A stretch of DNA of 64,000 bases from Mycobacterium paraterrae (GTDB lineage: Bacteria > Actinomycetota > Actinomycetes > Mycobacteriales > Mycobacteriaceae): positions 3,038,001 through 3,102,000 of the forward strand of contig NZ_CP092488.2 in the NCBI RefSeq assembly GCF_022430545.2, written 5' to 3'. The notes under the pieces are model-generated. The model saw only the letters and a program-made list of their open reading frames with translations. It was not told the origin of the DNA and made no database searches. Position numbers and translations under genes: made by a program. Shown here in pieces: positions 9,474 to 18,418 of the stretch (the stretch's first letter is position 1; each line of letters starts with the position of its first letter).

Positions 9474-11825
9474 ATGGTAGGCGAGTTCAACGGCAAGATC
9501 GAGCTGGATATCCGTGATTCGGAACCAGATTGGGGCCCTTACGCCGCGCCGACCGCGCCGGAGGGCTCACCCAACATCCTGTACCTAGTGTGGGATGACA
9601 CCGGCATCGCGACCTGGGACTGCTTCGGCGGTTTGGTCGATATGCCGGCGATGACCCGGATCGCCGAGCACGGCGTACGGCTGTCGCAGTTTCACACCAC
9701 GGCGTTGTGTTCGCCGACCCGCGCGTCGCTGCTGACCGGGCGCAACGCCACCACGGTCGGCATGGCCATGATCGAGGAGTTCACCGAAGGATTCCCCAAC
9801 TCGAACGGCCGTATCCCCTTCGAAACCGCCTTACTGTCAGAGGTTTTGGCCGAACGGGGCTACAACACCTACTGCGTCGGCAAGTGGCATCTGACCCCAC
9901 TCGAAGAATCGAACCTGGCTGCGACCAAACGGCACTGGCCGACGTCGCGCGGATTCGAGCGCTTCTATGGCTTCCTGGGTGGCGAAACTGACCAGTGGTA
10001 CCCGGACCTGGTCTACGACAACCACCCAGTGAACCCGCCCGGCACCCCGGAGGACGGCTATCACCTGTCGAAAGATCTGGCGGACAAGACAATTGAGTTC
10101 ATCCGCGATGCCAAGGTGATCGCTCCGGACAAGCCGTGGTTCAGCTACGTCTGCCCGGGCGCGGGTCACGCGCCGCACCATGTCTTCCGGGAGTGGGCGG
10201 ACCGGTACGCCGGCAAGTTCGACATGGGTTACGAGCGGTACCGCGAGATCGTGCTCGAGCGGCAGAAGGCGATGGGCATCGTGCCGCAGGACACCGAGCT
10301 GTCGCCGGTCAATCCCTACCTTGACGTCAAGGGTCCCGACGGCCAGCCGTGGCCTCTGCAGGACACCGTGCGGCCGTGGGACTCGCTGAACGACGAAGAG
10401 AAGCGACTCTTCAGCCGCATGGCGGAGGTGTTCGCGGGATTCCTCAGTTACACCGACGCCCAGATCGGGCGCATCCTGGACTATCTCGAGGAATCGGGTC
10501 AGCTGGAGAACACGCTGATCGTGGTGATCTCCGACAACGGAGCCAGCGGTGAGGGCGGTCCCAACGGGTCGGTGAACGAAGGCAAGTTCTTCAACGGCTA
10601 CATCGACACCGTCGAGGAGAGCATGAAGCTCTTCGACCAGCTCGGCGGGCCGCAGACCTACAACCACTATCCGATCGGGTGGGCGATGGCATTCAACACG
10701 CCCTACAAGCTCTACAAGCGATACGCCTCGCACGAGGGTGGCATCGCCGACACGGCAATTGTGTCCTGGCCCAAAGGGATTGCAGCGCACGGTGAAGTGC
10801 GCGACAACTACGTCAGCGTATGCGACATCACCCCGACCGTCTACGACCTGTTGAACATCGAGCCGCCGCAGACCGTCAAAGGTATCCCGCAGAAGCCGCT
10901 AGACGGCGTGAGTTTCAAAGCCGCGCTTGCCGATCCATCCGCCGACACCGGCAAGCAGACTCAGTTCTACACGATGCTGGGTACTCGAGGCGTCTGGCAC
11001 AACGGCTGGTTCGCCAACACCGTGCACGCCGCCACGCCAGCGGGCTGGAGTCATTTCGACGCCGACCGTTGGGAGCTCTTCCACATCGAAGCCGACCGCA
11101 GCCAGTGCCACGACTTGGCCGGAGAGCATCCCGAAAAGTTGGAAGAGCTCAAGGCGCTCTGGTTTTCCGAAGCTGCGAAGTACAACGGTCTGCCGTTGTC
11201 GGACCTCAACGTGATGGAGACGTTGATGCGTTCGCGGCCGCTGTTGGCCGGTGATCGCGATAGCTACACCTACTATCCCGATTGCGCCGACGTCGGGATC
11301 GGCGCCGGCGCCGAGCTGCGCGGCCGGTCCTTCGCGGTGCTTGCCGACGTCACCGTCGACAGCACAGGAGCCGAGGGTGTGTTATTCAAGCAGGGCGGCG
11401 CCCACGGCGGCCACGCGCTGTTCATCCAGGACGGCCGGCTGCATTACGTCTACAACTTCCTCGGCGAACGGCAGCAGGAGGTCGCCTCGACGGAGGCGGT
11501 ACCTCTGGGTCGGCACGTGTTCGGTGTCCGCTACGCCCGTGCGGGCACAGTCGAGAACAGCCACACGCCGCTGGGTGACGTCACGCTGTTCATCGACGAC
11601 GCGACAGTCGGCACGCTGGCCGACGTGCAGACGCATCCGGGCACCTTCGGGCTGGCCGGTGCCGGAATCACGGTCGGCCGCAACGGCGGTTCGGCAGTGT
11701 CCAGCCGCTACAAGGCGCCGTTCGTGTTCACCGGGGGCACCATCGCGCAGGTCACCGTCGATCTGTCCGGTCGGCCGTATCAAGACGTGGAAAAAGAATT
11801 GGCGCTAGCCTTTTCGCGTGACTAA
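9474..11825 (+). CDS. atsA: Arylsulfatase
   Basis: A 783-residue type I sulfatase that hydrolyses sulfate esters. The signature C79-S-P-T-R-A-S-L-L-T-G-R contains the cysteine that is converted to formylglycine. The metal-binding VWDDTG segment lies near residue 40 and VGKWHL near residue 138. The C-terminal 180 residues or so form a beta-rich domain. The enzyme that makes formylglycine is encoded two genes downstream, which fits. The ATG follows a GAGG site. M. tuberculosis keeps a homologue (Rv0711) at the same place after rpsQ. Confidence 0.95.
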   Translation: MVGEFNGKIELDIRDSEPDWGPYAAPTAPEGSPNILYLVWDDTGIATWDCFGGLVDMPAMTRIAEHGVRLSQFHTTALCSPTRASLLTGRNATTVGMAMIEEFTEGFPNSNGRIPFETALLSEVLAERGYNTYCVGKWHLTPLEESNLAATKRHWPTSRGFERFYGFLGGETDQWYPDLVYDNHPVNPPGTPEDGYHLSKDLADKTIEFIRDAKVIAPDKPWFSYVCPGAGHAPHHVFREWADRYAGKFDMGYERYREIVLERQKAMGIVPQDTELSPVNPYLDVKGPDGQPWPLQDTVRPWDSLNDEEKRLFSRMAEVFAGFLSYTDAQIGRILDYLEESGQLENTLIVVISDNGASGEGGPNGSVNEGKFFNGYIDTVEESMKLFDQLGGPQTYNHYPIGWAMAFNTPYKLYKRYASHEGGIADTAIVSWPKGIAAHGEVRDNYVSVCDITPTVYDLLNIEPPQTVKGIPQKPLDGVSFKAALADPSADTGKQTQFYTMLGTRGVWHNGWFANTVHAATPAGWSHFDADRWELFHIEADRSQCHDLAGEHPEKLEELKALWFSEAAKYNGLPLSDLNVMETLMRSRPLLAGDRDSYTYYPDCADVGIGAGAELRGRSFAVLADVTVDSTGAEGVLFKQGGAHGGHALFIQDGRLHYVYNFLGERQQEVASTEAVPLGRHVFGVRYARAGTVENSHTPLGDVTLFIDDATVGTLADVQTHPGTFGLAGAGITVGRNGGSAVSSRYKAPFVFTGGTIAQVTVDLSGRPYQDVEKELALAFSRD

Positions 11826-12507
11826 CCTGCTGCCGAGGGTGCTTCTGCCCGCGCTGGCCGCAGCAGCAATCTTGGCAGTCGCGCTCACGGGCTGCGCCAG
11901 GACCGTCGACGGGGTCGGGGCGTGGACCGGTGGGTCGGCAGCACAGGCGCGTCAACCCAGGACGGGCAACTTCCCACCAGCCCCCGGTATCGAGACCACC
12001 GTGCCCGATCACATTCCGCCCAACGCGTTTCTCTGCTTCCCCGGCCCGGCCAGCGGCGGTATCGGGACGGTAGCTCAAGTCGTCGCGGCCGCCGCGCCAC
12101 GAATCACCATCACGCTGCCTGACAGGTGGACCAGCGAGCAAGGTCACGAAGATCTCGCGTTGTCACTCACCGGCCCCGACTCGATGACGGGGACGGTCAC
12201 CATCGCCGCGACGAAACTCGGGCCCGCCGCCGCCTTCACCGCGTACACCGACAACCTCGCGCACTCGAAACCCGACCTCCAGGTCGACATCGTCGGCGCG
12301 AAATTCTGCGGCTACAGCAGCCAAAAGCTGACCGGGACGTTCGGCGGGTCGTCGGGCTCGGTCGTGTTCGCCGATCGCATCACCCACATCTGGACCAACA
12401 CCGGCAATTACCTGGTCGTCGTCCACATGGAGGGGCCCGAGGACGCTGCGGGGTTCGCCTCGGCCAAAGCCGCATTGATGCAGGATTTCGCGGTCGTCAT
12501 ACCCTGA
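11818..12507 (+). CDS. Putative lipoprotein between sulfatase and FGE genes
   Basis: A 229-residue protein with a lipoprotein signal: a hydrophobic stretch at residues 9-24 and the lipobox LTGC (Cys25). The mature part resembles mycobacterial LpqN/LpqT-type lipoproteins in general character (ITLPDRWTSEQGHEDLALSL), but no precise family is claimed. The GTG start overlaps the end of atsA by eight bases, and the FGE gene follows four bases after its stop. The three genes therefore look like one operon; a role linked to sulfatase activity or export is only inference. Confidence 0.75.
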   Translation: MTNLLPRVLLPALAAAAILAVALTGCARTVDGVGAWTGGSAAQARQPRTGNFPPAPGIETTVPDHIPPNAFLCFPGPASGGIGTVAQVVAAAAPRITITLPDRWTSEQGHEDLALSLTGPDSMTGTVTIAATKLGPAAAFTAYTDNLAHSKPDLQVDIVGAKFCGYSSQKLTGTFGGSSGSVVFADRITHIWTNTGNYLVVVHMEGPEDAAGFASAKAALMQDFAVVIP

Positions 12508-12511
12508 ATCG

Positions 12512-13390
12512 ATGCCCACCGAACTCGTCGAACTGCCGACCGGGTCATTCCGAATGGGATCAACCAGTTTCTACCCGGAGGAAGCTCCGATCCACACGGT
12601 GCGCATCGACGCGTTCGCAATCGAACGCCACCCGGTGACCAACACGCAGTTCGCCGAATTCGTCGATGCGACAGGTTATGTCACGATCGCCGAGCAGCCG
12701 ATCGACCCGGCCCTGTACCCGGGCGCCGACCCGAACGAGCTGCAGTCCGGCGCAATGGTTTTCCGCCCGACTTCGGGGCCGGTCGATCTGCGCGACTGGC
12801 GGCAGTGGTGGACCTGGGTGCCGGGAGCCTGCTGGCGGCACCCGTTCGGACCGGGCAGCGACGTCGCCGACCGGGCGGAGCATCCGGTGGTGCAGGTGGC
12901 CTATCCCGACGCGGCCGCCTATGCGCGCTGGGCGGGACGACGACTGCCGACCGAAGCAGAATGGGAGTACGCCGCCCGCGGCGGGACCACCACCACCTAC
13001 GCCTGGGGCGACGACGAAAAGCCCGACGGGAAGCCGATGGCCAACACCTGGCAGGGCCGGTTCCCGTACCGCAATGACGGGTGGCCGGGCACGTCGCCGG
13101 TCGCGACGTTTCCGCCGAATGGTTTCGGCTTGTTCGACATGATCGGCAACGTATGGGAGTGGACGACCACCGAATTCTCGGCGCATCACCGGATTGATCA
13201 ACCGCCCAAAAGCTGTTGCGCGCCAACCGGACCCGCCGATCCCGCGGTCACGCAGACACTCAAAGGCGGCTCACACCTGTGTGCCCCGGAGTATTGCCAC
13301 CGCTACCGGCCGGCGGCGCGCTCCCCGCAGTCGCAGGACACCGCGACCACACACATCGGCTTTCGATGCGTAAGCGACCGGGTCAGCTGA
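12512..13390 (+). CDS. Formylglycine-generating enzyme (sulfatase maturase)
   Basis: The 292-residue protein has the FGE-sulfatase domain throughout. Visible motifs are the start FRMGS, HPVTNTQFAEFV, RLPTEAEWEYAARGG and the C-terminal GGSHLCAPEYCHRYRPAAR. Cys257 and Cys262 are spaced like the catalytic copper-binding pair of FGE. It oxidises the CxPxR cysteine of sulfatases to formylglycine, and AtsA just upstream is the obvious substrate. Its 3' end overlaps the convergent pstS-like gene by eight bases. Confidence 0.93.
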   Translation: MPTELVELPTGSFRMGSTSFYPEEAPIHTVRIDAFAIERHPVTNTQFAEFVDATGYVTIAEQPIDPALYPGADPNELQSGAMVFRPTSGPVDLRDWRQWWTWVPGACWRHPFGPGSDVADRAEHPVVQVAYPDAAAYARWAGRRLPTEAEWEYAARGGTTTTYAWGDDEKPDGKPMANTWQGRFPYRNDGWPGTSPVATFPPNGFGLFDMIGNVWEWTTTEFSAHHRIDQPPKSCCAPTGPADPAVTQTLKGGSHLCAPEYCHRYRPAARSPQSQDTATTHIGFRCVSDRVS

Positions 13391-14480
13391 TGGCGGTGGC
13401 CGCTCCCATCACCTTCGACTGGAAGTCCGGCGGCAGCGGAATGTAGCCGTGCTTGTCCAAATCGATCTGGCCAGGTCCGAGGGTGGCCTCCAGGGCGGCC
13501 TTGACCGCCATCCCCACTTGCGGGTCAGGGTATTTCGAGCAGACGATCTCGTAGGTCGCCATCACGATCGGATAGACGTCGTCCTGGCTGGGGTTGTAGA
13601 ACGACGACAGGTCGAGCACCAAGTTGTTGCCCTTGCCGACGATCTTGGCTCCGGCGATGGTCTTGCCGACCGAGTCGGTGCCGATGCGGACCGGTCGCCT
13701 CGTCTTCCGGCTGGCCGGCGTCTTGATCTCGGCGGCGAACAGACCCTGGTCCATCGCGAACGACAACTCGTTGTAGGTGATCGCGCCTTCGGTGTTCTTG
13801 ACCATCGACGAGGTGCCGTCGTTGCCCTTGGCGCCGGTCCCCACGCCGCCCTTGAACTCCTTGCCGGTGCCCTGGGTCCACACGTTGCCGGCCGCGGACT
13901 TGAGGTAGTCCTGGAAGTTGGCCGTGCTGCCCGATTTGTCACTGCGATAGACGACATGGATGTCTTCGGACGGCATCGACGCGTTCAGCGCCGTGATCTG
14001 CGGGTCATCCCAGCGGGTGATACTGCCGTTGAAGATGCCGGCCACCGTCTGGGCGTCGAGCACCAGGAAGTCGTTCGGCAGGTTGTAGGTGATGGCCAAC
14101 GGCCCGAAGACCACCGGCAGGTTCCACGCCTCGGCTCCACCGCAGCGCTGTTTGGCGGCGGCCGCCTGGTCGTCGCTCAGGGGGATGTCCGAACCGGCGA
14201 AATCGCTCTTGCCCGAAAGGAAGTCGGCGACGCCGGCGCCCGATCCGTTCGCGGTGTAGTTCAGATCGTGACCGGGGCAGGACTTGCTGTAGGCGCTGAC
14301 GAAGCGCTTCATCGCGTTGGCTTGGGCGGTGGAGCCGCTGGCCGAGATCGCCGGCTTGCCTCCACAGGTCACGACCTCGCTCGCGTACGCCATGCTGGTG
14401 TGAGGGACTTCGCACCCCGACAGCACGGTGGCGCCCGCGGCCAGCAAACTGACGGCGGCGGCTAGTCGCTTGTACTTCAT
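13383..14480 (-). CDS. pstS: PstS-like phosphate-binding lipoprotein
   Basis: The 365-residue protein starts with a lipoprotein signal ending in LSGC (Cys23). Phosphate-binding features of PstS are clear: ISASGSTAQANAM near residue 45, TANGSGAGVADFLSGKSDFAGSD, and later RSDKSGSTANFQDYL. It would bind inorganic phosphate outside the membrane and pass it to a PstCAB transporter, but no transporter genes are adjacent. It is inserted between the FGE gene and the DUF4436 gene. Mycobacteria usually carry several PstS paralogues. Confidence 0.92.
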   Translation of the reverse strand: MKYKRLAAAVSLLAAGATVLSGCEVPHTSMAYASEVVTCGGKPAISASGSTAQANAMKRFVSAYSKSCPGHDLNYTANGSGAGVADFLSGKSDFAGSDIPLSDDQAAAAKQRCGGAEAWNLPVVFGPLAITYNLPNDFLVLDAQTVAGIFNGSITRWDDPQITALNASMPSEDIHVVYRSDKSGSTANFQDYLKSAAGNVWTQGTGKEFKGGVGTGAKGNDGTSSMVKNTEGAITYNELSFAMDQGLFAAEIKTPASRKTRRPVRIGTDSVGKTIAGAKIVGKGNNLVLDLSSFYNPSQDDVYPIVMATYEIVCSKYPDPQVGMAVKAALEATLGPGQIDLDKHGYIPLPPDFQSKVMGAATAIS

Positions 14481-14818
14481 GTCGTTGCCTCACCCCGGAT
14501 ATTGACAATTTCTTGAGAGTTTCCGGCCAGCGAGCTGTGCACGCGAACCGACGCTAGATTAGCGGTTCGAGGGCCGAACTGTCCCGTCCCGCGGGCGAAT
14601 TCATGTCTACCGTTAGTGTTCCTGAACTGCGCGTTACTGCGAAGTGGCCAACGGGTGACGAGCTGCAGGCGTCCTTGGCGGTATCCATCTTTCACCGCGC
14701 GATTGGGATCTGACTTCGCTAACGTGACGCGCGTGTTGCCCTCACCGGCTGCCGTCCACCGCAGTGGGCCCGTCCGCTTCAGGCAAGCGGCCCGCACCCT
14801 TCGGGATGGCGGCCAGCA
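14481..14818. other. Divergent intergenic region, pstS-like / DUF4436
   Basis: This 338-base spacer lies between two divergent genes. On the minus strand a GGGGTGAGG ribosome site precedes the PstS gene. No confident promoter, repeat or phosphate-regulator site was recognised by eye, and no convincing small gene is present. Confidence 0.3.
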
Positions 14819-15736
14819 ATGACCGTTCAGACACCCTCGTCGGTCTCGCGGCCGACTCCGGCGAAAGAACGACATCGGCCGCGCATCGTGATCGGCGTGG
14901 CGATCGTGATGGCCGTGTTCGCCGCCTACGGCCTCTCCTTGTTCGGCGTCCACCTCCTGCAGAAGACCGAAGGCCCGTTACCGCCGCTCGATCTCAGCCA
15001 GGCCGGTCTCGACGAGACGGTCGTGCAGATCCGCCTGGAAGAGCTGAAGCCCACCACGAACCGGCTTACGGTGAATGTGTTGATCTATCCCGGTGAGTCG
15101 TTGGAAGACAAGCGCTTCGACGAGCTCAACACCGACATCGCCGTACGGCTGTATCCGCCCAACGATCTCGGTGACCTGAAGTACCCCGCGGGCAAGGCGC
15201 CGGCTCAGGTCAGCACCACGATCCAGGCGCACGGCGATCCGGGCGCATGGCCCTTTGACTCCTATAAGTCCGAGCCGATCTCGGCCGACGTGTTCGTCGG
15301 AAACGGCGCCGAACGCAAGCGACTTCCGGCCCGCGTCCAGGTAACCGGCGCGATGGACGGCTGGGACGCGACCACGCAGCGCAACAGTGACAACAGCGAA
15401 ACCGGCAGCCACAACAGGAGCAATGTGGTGGTGACGCTGCACCGGGCCAAGGGCCCGCTGATCTTCGACCTGGGCATCATCCTGGTCTTGATCAGCCTGC
15501 CGACCCTGGCGTTGGTCGTGGCCATTCCGATGGCGATGGGCAGGCGAAAGTTCGTGCCTCCGTTCGCAACCTGGTACGCGGCGAACTTGTTCGCGATCGT
15601 CCCGCTGCGAAATATCTTGCCCGGTGCACCGCCGCCGGGTTCGATGATCGACCAGGCACTGGTGCAGTGGGTGCTCCTCGCGCTCGCGACCGCCATGGCG
15701 CTGTACATCTACTCCTATGTCCGGCAAGGGGATTGA
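14819..15736 (+). CDS. DUF4436-type membrane protein
   Basis: The 305-residue protein has one N-terminal transmembrane segment (residues 22-45), an extracytoplasmic domain of about 180 residues and three hydrophobic segments near the C-terminus (around 217-240, 255-275 and 280-300). This pattern matches the mycobacterial DUF4436 family; the M. tuberculosis homologue is probably Rv0713, located just before rplN. Function is unknown. Confidence 0.75.
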   Translation: MTVQTPSSVSRPTPAKERHRPRIVIGVAIVMAVFAAYGLSLFGVHLLQKTEGPLPPLDLSQAGLDETVVQIRLEELKPTTNRLTVNVLIYPGESLEDKRFDELNTDIAVRLYPPNDLGDLKYPAGKAPAQVSTTIQAHGDPGAWPFDSYKSEPISADVFVGNGAERKRLPARVQVTGAMDGWDATTQRNSDNSETGSHNRSNVVVTLHRAKGPLIFDLGIILVLISLPTLALVVAIPMAMGRRKFVPPFATWYAANLFAIVPLRNILPGAPPPGSMIDQALVQWVLLALATAMALYIYSYVRQGD

Positions 15737-15777
15737 GGGGGTCAGTGATCGTGTCGCTGCGCTGCTCGAACAAGAGT

Positions 15778-16236
15778 TCAACCCGCGTCGACCCAGGCAG
15801 TGAGGGTGAGAGCTCCAGCGCTCGACACGATCAAGAAGATCACGTCGAGTGGGCGAAGGTGCGGGCGTTCTGCGCCGCCGATCCGAATTTCGCGTGCGAG
15901 CAGAAAGAGCGGAACGGTCACGCTGATGGCGATGAAGACTCCGCCGATGACGTAGAGCCAGACAAAGCGAATCTGGTGTTTCCTGGCTTCGATGACCATG
16001 AAGATGACGACGGACATGCTCAGCATCAGCGCGTCGGCGGCGACGTTGCGCGACGCGGCATTGACCCTGGTGTCTTGCCAGAAGGTGCCGAAGAAGGCGG
16101 CACCGCTGTGGATGTAATTGACGGTTTGGCTCCACGTCGCCACCAGCGCTAGGAGCGCGATCAGCGCGTACACGCCGCACAACACTTTGCGGGCCGGAGG
16201 CATCGACCCGGCTCGATCCGTCTCGGTTGTTCTCAT
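15778..16236 (-). CDS. DUF2834-like small membrane protein
   Basis: The 152-residue protein has four hydrophobic segments (about residues 17-36, 68-84, 92-113 and 130-149). The segment TWSQTVNYIHSGAAFFGTFWQDTRVNAASRNVAADAL between the first two resembles the DUF2834 family of small membrane proteins. The start ATG at 16236 lies shortly before the spc-operon promoter region on the other strand. Function is unknown. Confidence 0.65.
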   Translation of the reverse strand: MRTTETDRAGSMPPARKVLCGVYALIALLALVATWSQTVNYIHSGAAFFGTFWQDTRVNAASRNVAADALMLSMSVVIFMVIEARKHQIRFVWLYVIGGVFIAISVTVPLFLLAREIRIGGAERPHLRPLDVIFLIVSSAGALTLTAWVDAG

Positions 16237-16548
16237 GGCCAGACGCTAGGGGAAGAGAAGCCCTGGCCGCAGGGATTCCGCTCCGCCCAGCGGAGACGAC
16301 GATCCACCGCCCTTCTAGCTGCTGGTCAAGGCTGATTCCGCAGGAATTTTGCGCTGAGCAGCTCTTCACCTAGACTCTAGGGGTTGCCGTGGGCAGACCT
16401 CGGCTGGCGATTGAGTTTTTCCGTCAGCCCCGCGTGCCTTTCGACAGCGAAGACCATGCACGACAGGTCTGGTGGACTATGCCCGCGAAAGCGTTCAAAT
16501 CCTCCGGCTTGACCGCGCGTGCATACGTGAACCAGGTCAGGAGATCGA
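16237..16548. other. Leader region upstream of rplN
   Basis: This 312-base region separates the minus-strand membrane protein from the spc operon. It contains the candidate promoter at 16349-16376 and then a leader of about 165 bases. A short open frame runs through the leader but shows no sign of being a gene. An AGGAGA ribosome site precedes the rplN GTG. Confidence 0.4.
16349..16376 (+). promoter_or_regulatory. Candidate promoter of the spc operon
   Basis: TTGCGC at 16349-16354 and TAGACT at 16371-16376 are spaced by 16 bases, consistent with a SigA-type promoter with a TANNNT -10. It lies in the only upstream spacer of rplN, which makes an independent promoter likely since the S10 block ends 10 kb upstream. 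Confidence 0.5.
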
Positions 16549-16917
16549 GTGATTCAGCAGGAATCGCGGCTGAAGGTGGCCGACAACACCGGTGCCAAGG
16601 AAATCTTGTGCATCCGCGTGCTCGGCGGCTCGTCGCGGCGCTACGCCGGCATTGGCGATGTCATCGTGGCGACGGTGAAAGACGCCATTCCCGGCGGCAA
16701 CGTCAAGCGTGGTGACGTGGTGAAGGCCGTCGTCGTGCGCACCGTCAAGGAGCGCCGCCGCCCGGACGGTAGCTACATCAAGTTCGACGAGAACGCAGCC
16801 GTCATCATCAAGCCTGACAACGACCCGCGTGGAACGCGCATCTTCGGGCCGGTCGGCCGCGAACTGCGTGAGAAGCGCTTCATGAAGATCGTCTCGCTCG
16901 CCCCGGAGGTGCTGTAG
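16549..16917 (+). CDS. rplN: 50S ribosomal protein L14
   Basis: L14 lies on the interface of the large subunit and takes part in bridges to 16S rRNA. The 122-residue product is normal in length, opening MIQQESRLKVADNTGAKEI after a GTG start with an AGGAGA site. It is the first gene of the spc operon, and rplX follows with no gap. Confidence 0.99.
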   Translation: MIQQESRLKVADNTGAKEILCIRVLGGSSRRYAGIGDVIVATVKDAIPGGNVKRGDVVKAVVVRTVKERRRPDGSYIKFDENAAVIIKPDNDPRGTRIFGPVGRELREKRFMKIVSLAPEVL

Positions 16918-17241
16918 ATGAAGGTGCACAAGGGCGACACCGTCCTGGTCATCTCGGGTAAGGACAAGGGCGCCAAAGGCAAAGTGCTGCAGGCGTACCC
17001 GGCCCGCAACAAGGTGCTCGTGCAGGGCGTCAACCGGATCAAGAAGCACACCGCGATCTCTTCCAACGAGCGCGGTGCGCAGTCGGGCGGAATCGTCACG
17101 CAGGAAGCGCCGATCCACGTCTCCAACGTGATGGTGGTCGATTCCGACGGCCAGCCCACTCGGATCGGCTACCGGGTCGACGAGGAGTCCGGCAAGCGGG
17201 TTCGCATCTCCAAGCGCAACGGCAAGGACATTGAGTCATGA
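16918..17241 (+). CDS. rplX: 50S ribosomal protein L24
   Basis: L24 starts large-subunit assembly. The 107-residue product shows the KOW motif near the start (KGDTVLVISGKDKGAKGKVLQ) and the family segment NRIKKHT. It begins directly after the rplN stop, and its own stop overlaps the rplE ATG (ATGA). Confidence 0.98.
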   Translation: MKVHKGDTVLVISGKDKGAKGKVLQAYPARNKVLVQGVNRIKKHTAISSNERGAQSGGIVTQEAPIHVSNVMVVDSDGQPTRIGYRVDEESGKRVRISKRNGKDIES

Positions 17242-17801
17242 CGACCACCGAGAAGGTTCAGCCCCGCCTGAAGGCGCGCTACGTCGACGAGATCCGTGAC
17301 GCGCTGAACAAAGAGTTCGCCTACGCCAACGTCATGCAGATCCCGGGCGTGGTCAAGGTTGTCGTCAACATGGGTGTCGGCGACGCCGCCCGCGACGCCA
17401 AGCTGATCAACGGCGCGGTCAACGACCTGGCGCTGATCACCGGCCAGAAGCCGGAGATCCGCAAGGCCACCAAGTCGATCGCCCAGTTCAAGCTCCGCGA
17501 GGGCATGCCAATCGGCGCACGCGTCACGCTGCGCGGCGACCGGATGTGGGAGTTCCTGGACCGGCTGATCTCGATCTCGCTTCCGCGTATCCGCGACTTC
17601 CGCGGACTTAGCCCCAAGCAGTTCGACGGCCGGGGCAACTACACCTTCGGGCTGACCGAGCAGTCGGTGTTCCACGAGATCGACGTGGACAACATCGACC
17701 GCCCGCGTGGCATGGACATCACCGTCGTCACCTCGGCGACCAATGACGACGAGGGCCGAGCGCTGTTGCGCGGCCTCGGCTTTCCCTTCAAGGAGAAGTG
17801 A
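17238..17801 (+). CDS. rplE: 50S ribosomal protein L5
   Basis: L5 binds 5S rRNA and contacts P-site tRNA. The 187-residue product carries the family signature in NVMQIPGVVKVVVNMGVGDA and the IRDFRGLSPKQFDGRGNYTFG segment. It overlaps rplX by four bases, and rpsZ starts one base after its stop. Confidence 0.99.
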   Translation: MTTTEKVQPRLKARYVDEIRDALNKEFAYANVMQIPGVVKVVVNMGVGDAARDAKLINGAVNDLALITGQKPEIRKATKSIAQFKLREGMPIGARVTLRGDRMWEFLDRLISISLPRIRDFRGLSPKQFDGRGNYTFGLTEQSVFHEIDVDNIDRPRGMDITVVTSATNDDEGRALLRGLGFPFKEK

Positions 17802-17802
17802 C

Positions 17803-17988
17803 ATGGCGAAAAAAGCTCTGATCAACAAGAGCCAGCGCAAGCCGAAGTTCGCGGTGCGCGCCTACACCCGCTGCAACAAATGCGGCCGTCCGCACGCGGT
17901 GTTCCGCAAGTTCGGGCTGTGCAGGATCTGCCTGCGCGAAATGGCGCATGCGGGCGAGTTGCCCGGCGTGCAGAAGAGCAGCTGGTGA
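17803..17988 (+). CDS. rpsZ: 30S ribosomal protein S14, zinc-binding type
   Basis: A 61-residue S14 with two CxxC pairs (CNKCGRP and CRICLRE) that bind zinc, so this is the C+ form. Zinc-free S14 paralogues, when present in mycobacteria, are encoded elsewhere. The ATG lies right after the rplE stop, with the AAGGAGA site inside the end of rplE. It is shorter than the surrounding open frame suggests. Confidence 0.98.
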   Translation: MAKKALINKSQRKPKFAVRAYTRCNKCGRPHAVFRKFGLCRICLREMAHAGELPGVQKSSW

Positions 17989-18007
17989 GGGGCGGGGGAA
18001 CTAAACG

Positions 18008-18406
18008 ATGACAATGACCGACCCCATCGCAGACTTCTTGACGCGTCTGCGCAACGCCAATTCGGCGTACCACGACGAGGTGACGCTGCCGCACTCGAAG
18101 ATCAAGGCCAACATCGCCGAGATCCTCAAGCGCGAGGGTTACATCACCGACTACCGCACCGAGGACGCGCGCGTCGGCAAGGCGCTGACCGTCCAGCTCA
18201 AGTACGGGCCGAGCCGGGAACGCAGCATCGCCGGCCTGCGCCGGGTGTCCAAGCCCGGTCTGCGGGTTTACGCGAAGTCGACCAGCTTGCCGCGTGTGCT
18301 CGGCGGCCTGGGCGTGGCGATCATTTCGACGTCGTCGGGCCTGCTCACCGACCGTCAGGCAGCCAGACAGGGCGTGGGCGGCGAAGTCCTCGCGTACGTG
18401 TGGTGA
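18008..18406 (+). CDS. rpsH: 30S ribosomal protein S8
   Basis: S8 binds the central domain of 16S rRNA and is often the translational repressor of the spc operon. The 132-residue product opens MTMTDPIADFLTRLRNAN and has the C-terminal signature STSSGLLTDRQAARQGVGGEVLAYVW. Length is normal. Confidence 0.99.
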   Translation: MTMTDPIADFLTRLRNANSAYHDEVTLPHSKIKANIAEILKREGYITDYRTEDARVGKALTVQLKYGPSRERSIAGLRRVSKPGLRVYAKSTSLPRVLGGLGVAIISTSSGLLTDRQAARQGVGGEVLAYVW

Positions 18407-18418
18407 GGAAGGACTGAC

